A stretch of 7,227 nucleotides of DNA from an uncultured Eubacteriales bacterium (GTDB lineage: Bacteria > Bacillota > Clostridia > Lachnospirales > Lachnospiraceae): NCBI GenBank assembly GCA_900548855.1, contig URMF01000087.1, forward strand, positions 1-7,227, read 5' to 3'. The notes below the pieces were generated by a model that worked only from the letters and a program-made list of their open reading frames with translations, ran no database searches and was not told the origin of the DNA. Shown here piece after piece: positions 6,270 through 7,227 of the stretch. Position 1 is the stretch's first letter. Every line of letters begins with the position of its first letter. The position numbers and the translations under genes are program-made.

Positions 6270-6293
6270 TGATAATTAGGAAGTTAATTATCA
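6270..6293. repeat. AT-rich 9-bp palindrome upstream of the module D gene
   Basis: TGATAATTA (6270-6278) and TAATTATCA (6285-6293) surround a 6-nt GGAAGT. It sits 14 bp before the immunity start. It may be an operator, a weak terminator of the lost toxin gene, or near the left boundary of IS110-3; nothing decides between these. Confidence 0.5.
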
Positions 6294-6326
6294 CACGTTT
6301 CCTTTCTTTTAATATCGTGGTTCAAT

Positions 6327-6507
6327 ACAATTCAGATACTATGGACTTTTGATTTGTTTTCTGTAGCTTGACTACTCAACTGGAGTGTATTGCCACTACC
6401 TTTATCTGAATTGTTTATTAGCTGGATGTTGCCGGAGTGTTTTTCACTCAGAGTACTTATTTCTATCAAGTCTACGATGATAATCGATGGTGGACATCAT
6501 GGTATCA
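6327..6507 (+). ncRNA. Candidate IS110-3 bridge RNA
   Basis: A perfect 12-bp stem ACAATTCAGATA/TATCTGAATTGT (6327-6338 with 6403-6414) encloses a 64-nt region with small hairpins GTAG/CTAC and AGTG/CACT. Next come GAGTG-TTTTT-CACTC (6435-6449) and a nested hairpin TGATA/TATCA (6478-6482 with 6503-6507) around GATG/CATC (6486-6489 with 6495-6498). The set lies in the 200 nt before the transposase and in its orientation, the known place of bridge RNAs in IS110-group elements. The helices are read directly; function and ends are inferred. Confidence 0.55.
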
Positions 6508-6519
6508 GACTTTAAGAAA

Positions 6520-6525
6520 GGGAGG
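6520..6525 (+). promoter_or_regulatory. Ribosome binding site of IS110-3 transposase
   Basis: GGGAGG stands 9 nt before the ATG at 6535-6537 and fixes that start. Confidence 0.75.
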
Positions 6526-6534
6526 TACAACCTC

Positions 6535-7227
6535 ATGAAAATTTTTGTAGGCATTGACATTGCCAAACTCAACCATTTCGCCGCTGCGATTTCTTCCGAC
6601 GGTGAAATACTTCTTGAGCCGTTCAAATTCACAAACGACGCTGATGGCTTCCAACTGCTGGTCTCTAAGCTCGAATCATTCGATAAGAACAGCATCATCA
6701 TCGGTCTTGAATCGACGGCACACTACGGTGACAACCTTGTTCGATACCTTGTTGCTGAGTTCTACCAAGTGTGTGTGTTGAACCCCATCAAAACCTGTCA
6801 GATGCGTAAGAACAATGTTCGTAAAACGAAGACAGATAAGGTCGACACATTTGTTATTGCTAAAACTCTTATGATGCAGGATGACCTAAGATTTATTACC
6901 TTCTTTGATCTCGATATGATGGATCTTAAGGCCTTGGGGCGCTTTCGGCAGAAAACCATTAAGCAACGCACCCGATTGAAAATCCAACTGACAACCTATG
7001 TTGATCAGGTATTCCCGGAGATTCAATACTTTTTCAAATCCGGTCTGCACCAGCACGCTGTCTATGCTTTGTTAAAAGAAGCTCCTTCTCCTAAAGAGAT
7101 TGCTTCTATGCATATGACTCATCTGGCAAATCTGCTCAAAGTGAACTCGCACGGACACTTTACCAAAGAGCTGGCCAAAGAATTAAGAGTTCTCGCACAG
7201 AAGTCTGTCGGTGCTAACGACAGCGCT
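6535..7227 (+). CDS. IS110-family transposase (IS110-3), N-terminal 231 codons, cut by the window edge
   Basis: The frame is open from ATG 6535 to the last base. It begins MKIFVGIDIAKLNHFAAAI and shows the DEDD catalytic set: D8 (GIDIAK), E59 (GLESTAHYGDN), and D101 and D104 (KTKTDKVDTFVIAKTL). Then comes FRQKTIKQRTRLKIQL, the usual Arg-rich helix, and a lineage-specific middle region; the Transposase_20 serine domain would follow outside the window. A strong GGGAGG site precedes the start. The sequence differs markedly from both other IS110 proteins here in motif flanks (ESTAHYGD against ENAYGYG and ESTGKYW), so the three arrived independently. The clean frame and leader suggest an intact, recent element. 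Confidence 0.93.
   Translation, partial: MKIFVGIDIAKLNHFAAAISSDGEILLEPFKFTNDADGFQLLVSKLESFDKNSIIIGLESTAHYGDNLVRYLVAEFYQVCVLNPIKTCQMRKNNVRKTKTDKVDTFVIAKTLMMQDDLRFITFFDLDMMDLKALGRFRQKTIKQRTRLKIQLTTYVDQVFPEIQYFFKSGLHQHAVYALLKEAPSPKEIASMHMTHLANLLKVNSHGHFTKELAKELRVLAQKSVGANDSA

Larger units (their letters stand above)
6300..7227 (+). mobile_element. IS110-3: IS110-family element, left end approximate, runs off the window
   Basis: It consists of a structured leader (6327-6507) and an intact transposase start. The left end is not delimited by inverted repeats, as usual for IS110, and is placed between the palindrome ending at 6293 and the first bridge-RNA stem at 6327. It lies where the toxin of module D would be expected. 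Confidence 0.55.

Overview
The window looks like accessory DNA from a low-GC, Gram-positive gut Clostridium relative, probably a Lachnospiraceae member. This rests on AT-rich spacers, strong AGGAG-type ribosome binding sites, IS110 transposases and C-terminal toxin fragments of the kind found in Firmicute polymorphic-toxin arrays. No housekeeping gene, tRNA, rRNA or CRISPR array is visible, so the taxonomic call is soft.

Layout. Toxin and immunity material lies on the minus strand and reads right to left. Module A (5-922) is the C-terminal third of a toxin ending in an AHH-like HNH nuclease; it is broken by several frameshifts and its immunity gene would lie beyond the left edge. Module B (1096-1866) is a toxin C-terminus of unrecognised activity followed by a 132-residue probable immunity protein. 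Module C (2660-3400) is a toxin C-terminus with a HELNH zinc-metallopeptidase motif followed by a zinc-ribbon protein. Module D (5876-6256) is a probable immunity gene with no toxin beside it. These resemble the orphan toxin-tip and immunity cassettes that accumulate behind polymorphic toxin genes; none has a visible secretion or body domain.

Three unrelated IS110-family transposases interrupt the array. IS110-1 (about 1866-2529, plus strand) lacks its start and its C-terminal half and abuts toxin B. IS110-2 (transposase 3510-4745, minus strand) is complete and cuts toxin C from its body. IS110-3 (transposase from 6535, plus strand) runs off the right edge intact and sits where toxin D would be expected. 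IS110-2 and IS110-3 each have long nested hairpins directly upstream of the transposase, where IS110 elements carry their bridge (seeker) RNA.

The 1.1 kb between IS110-2 and module D has no convincing gene. Its right part has a near-consensus minus-strand promoter (TTGACT, 18 bp, TATAAT) followed by about 440 nt containing a series of clean hairpins. This is best read as an unidentified structured RNA gene and is the most interesting unexplained signal here.
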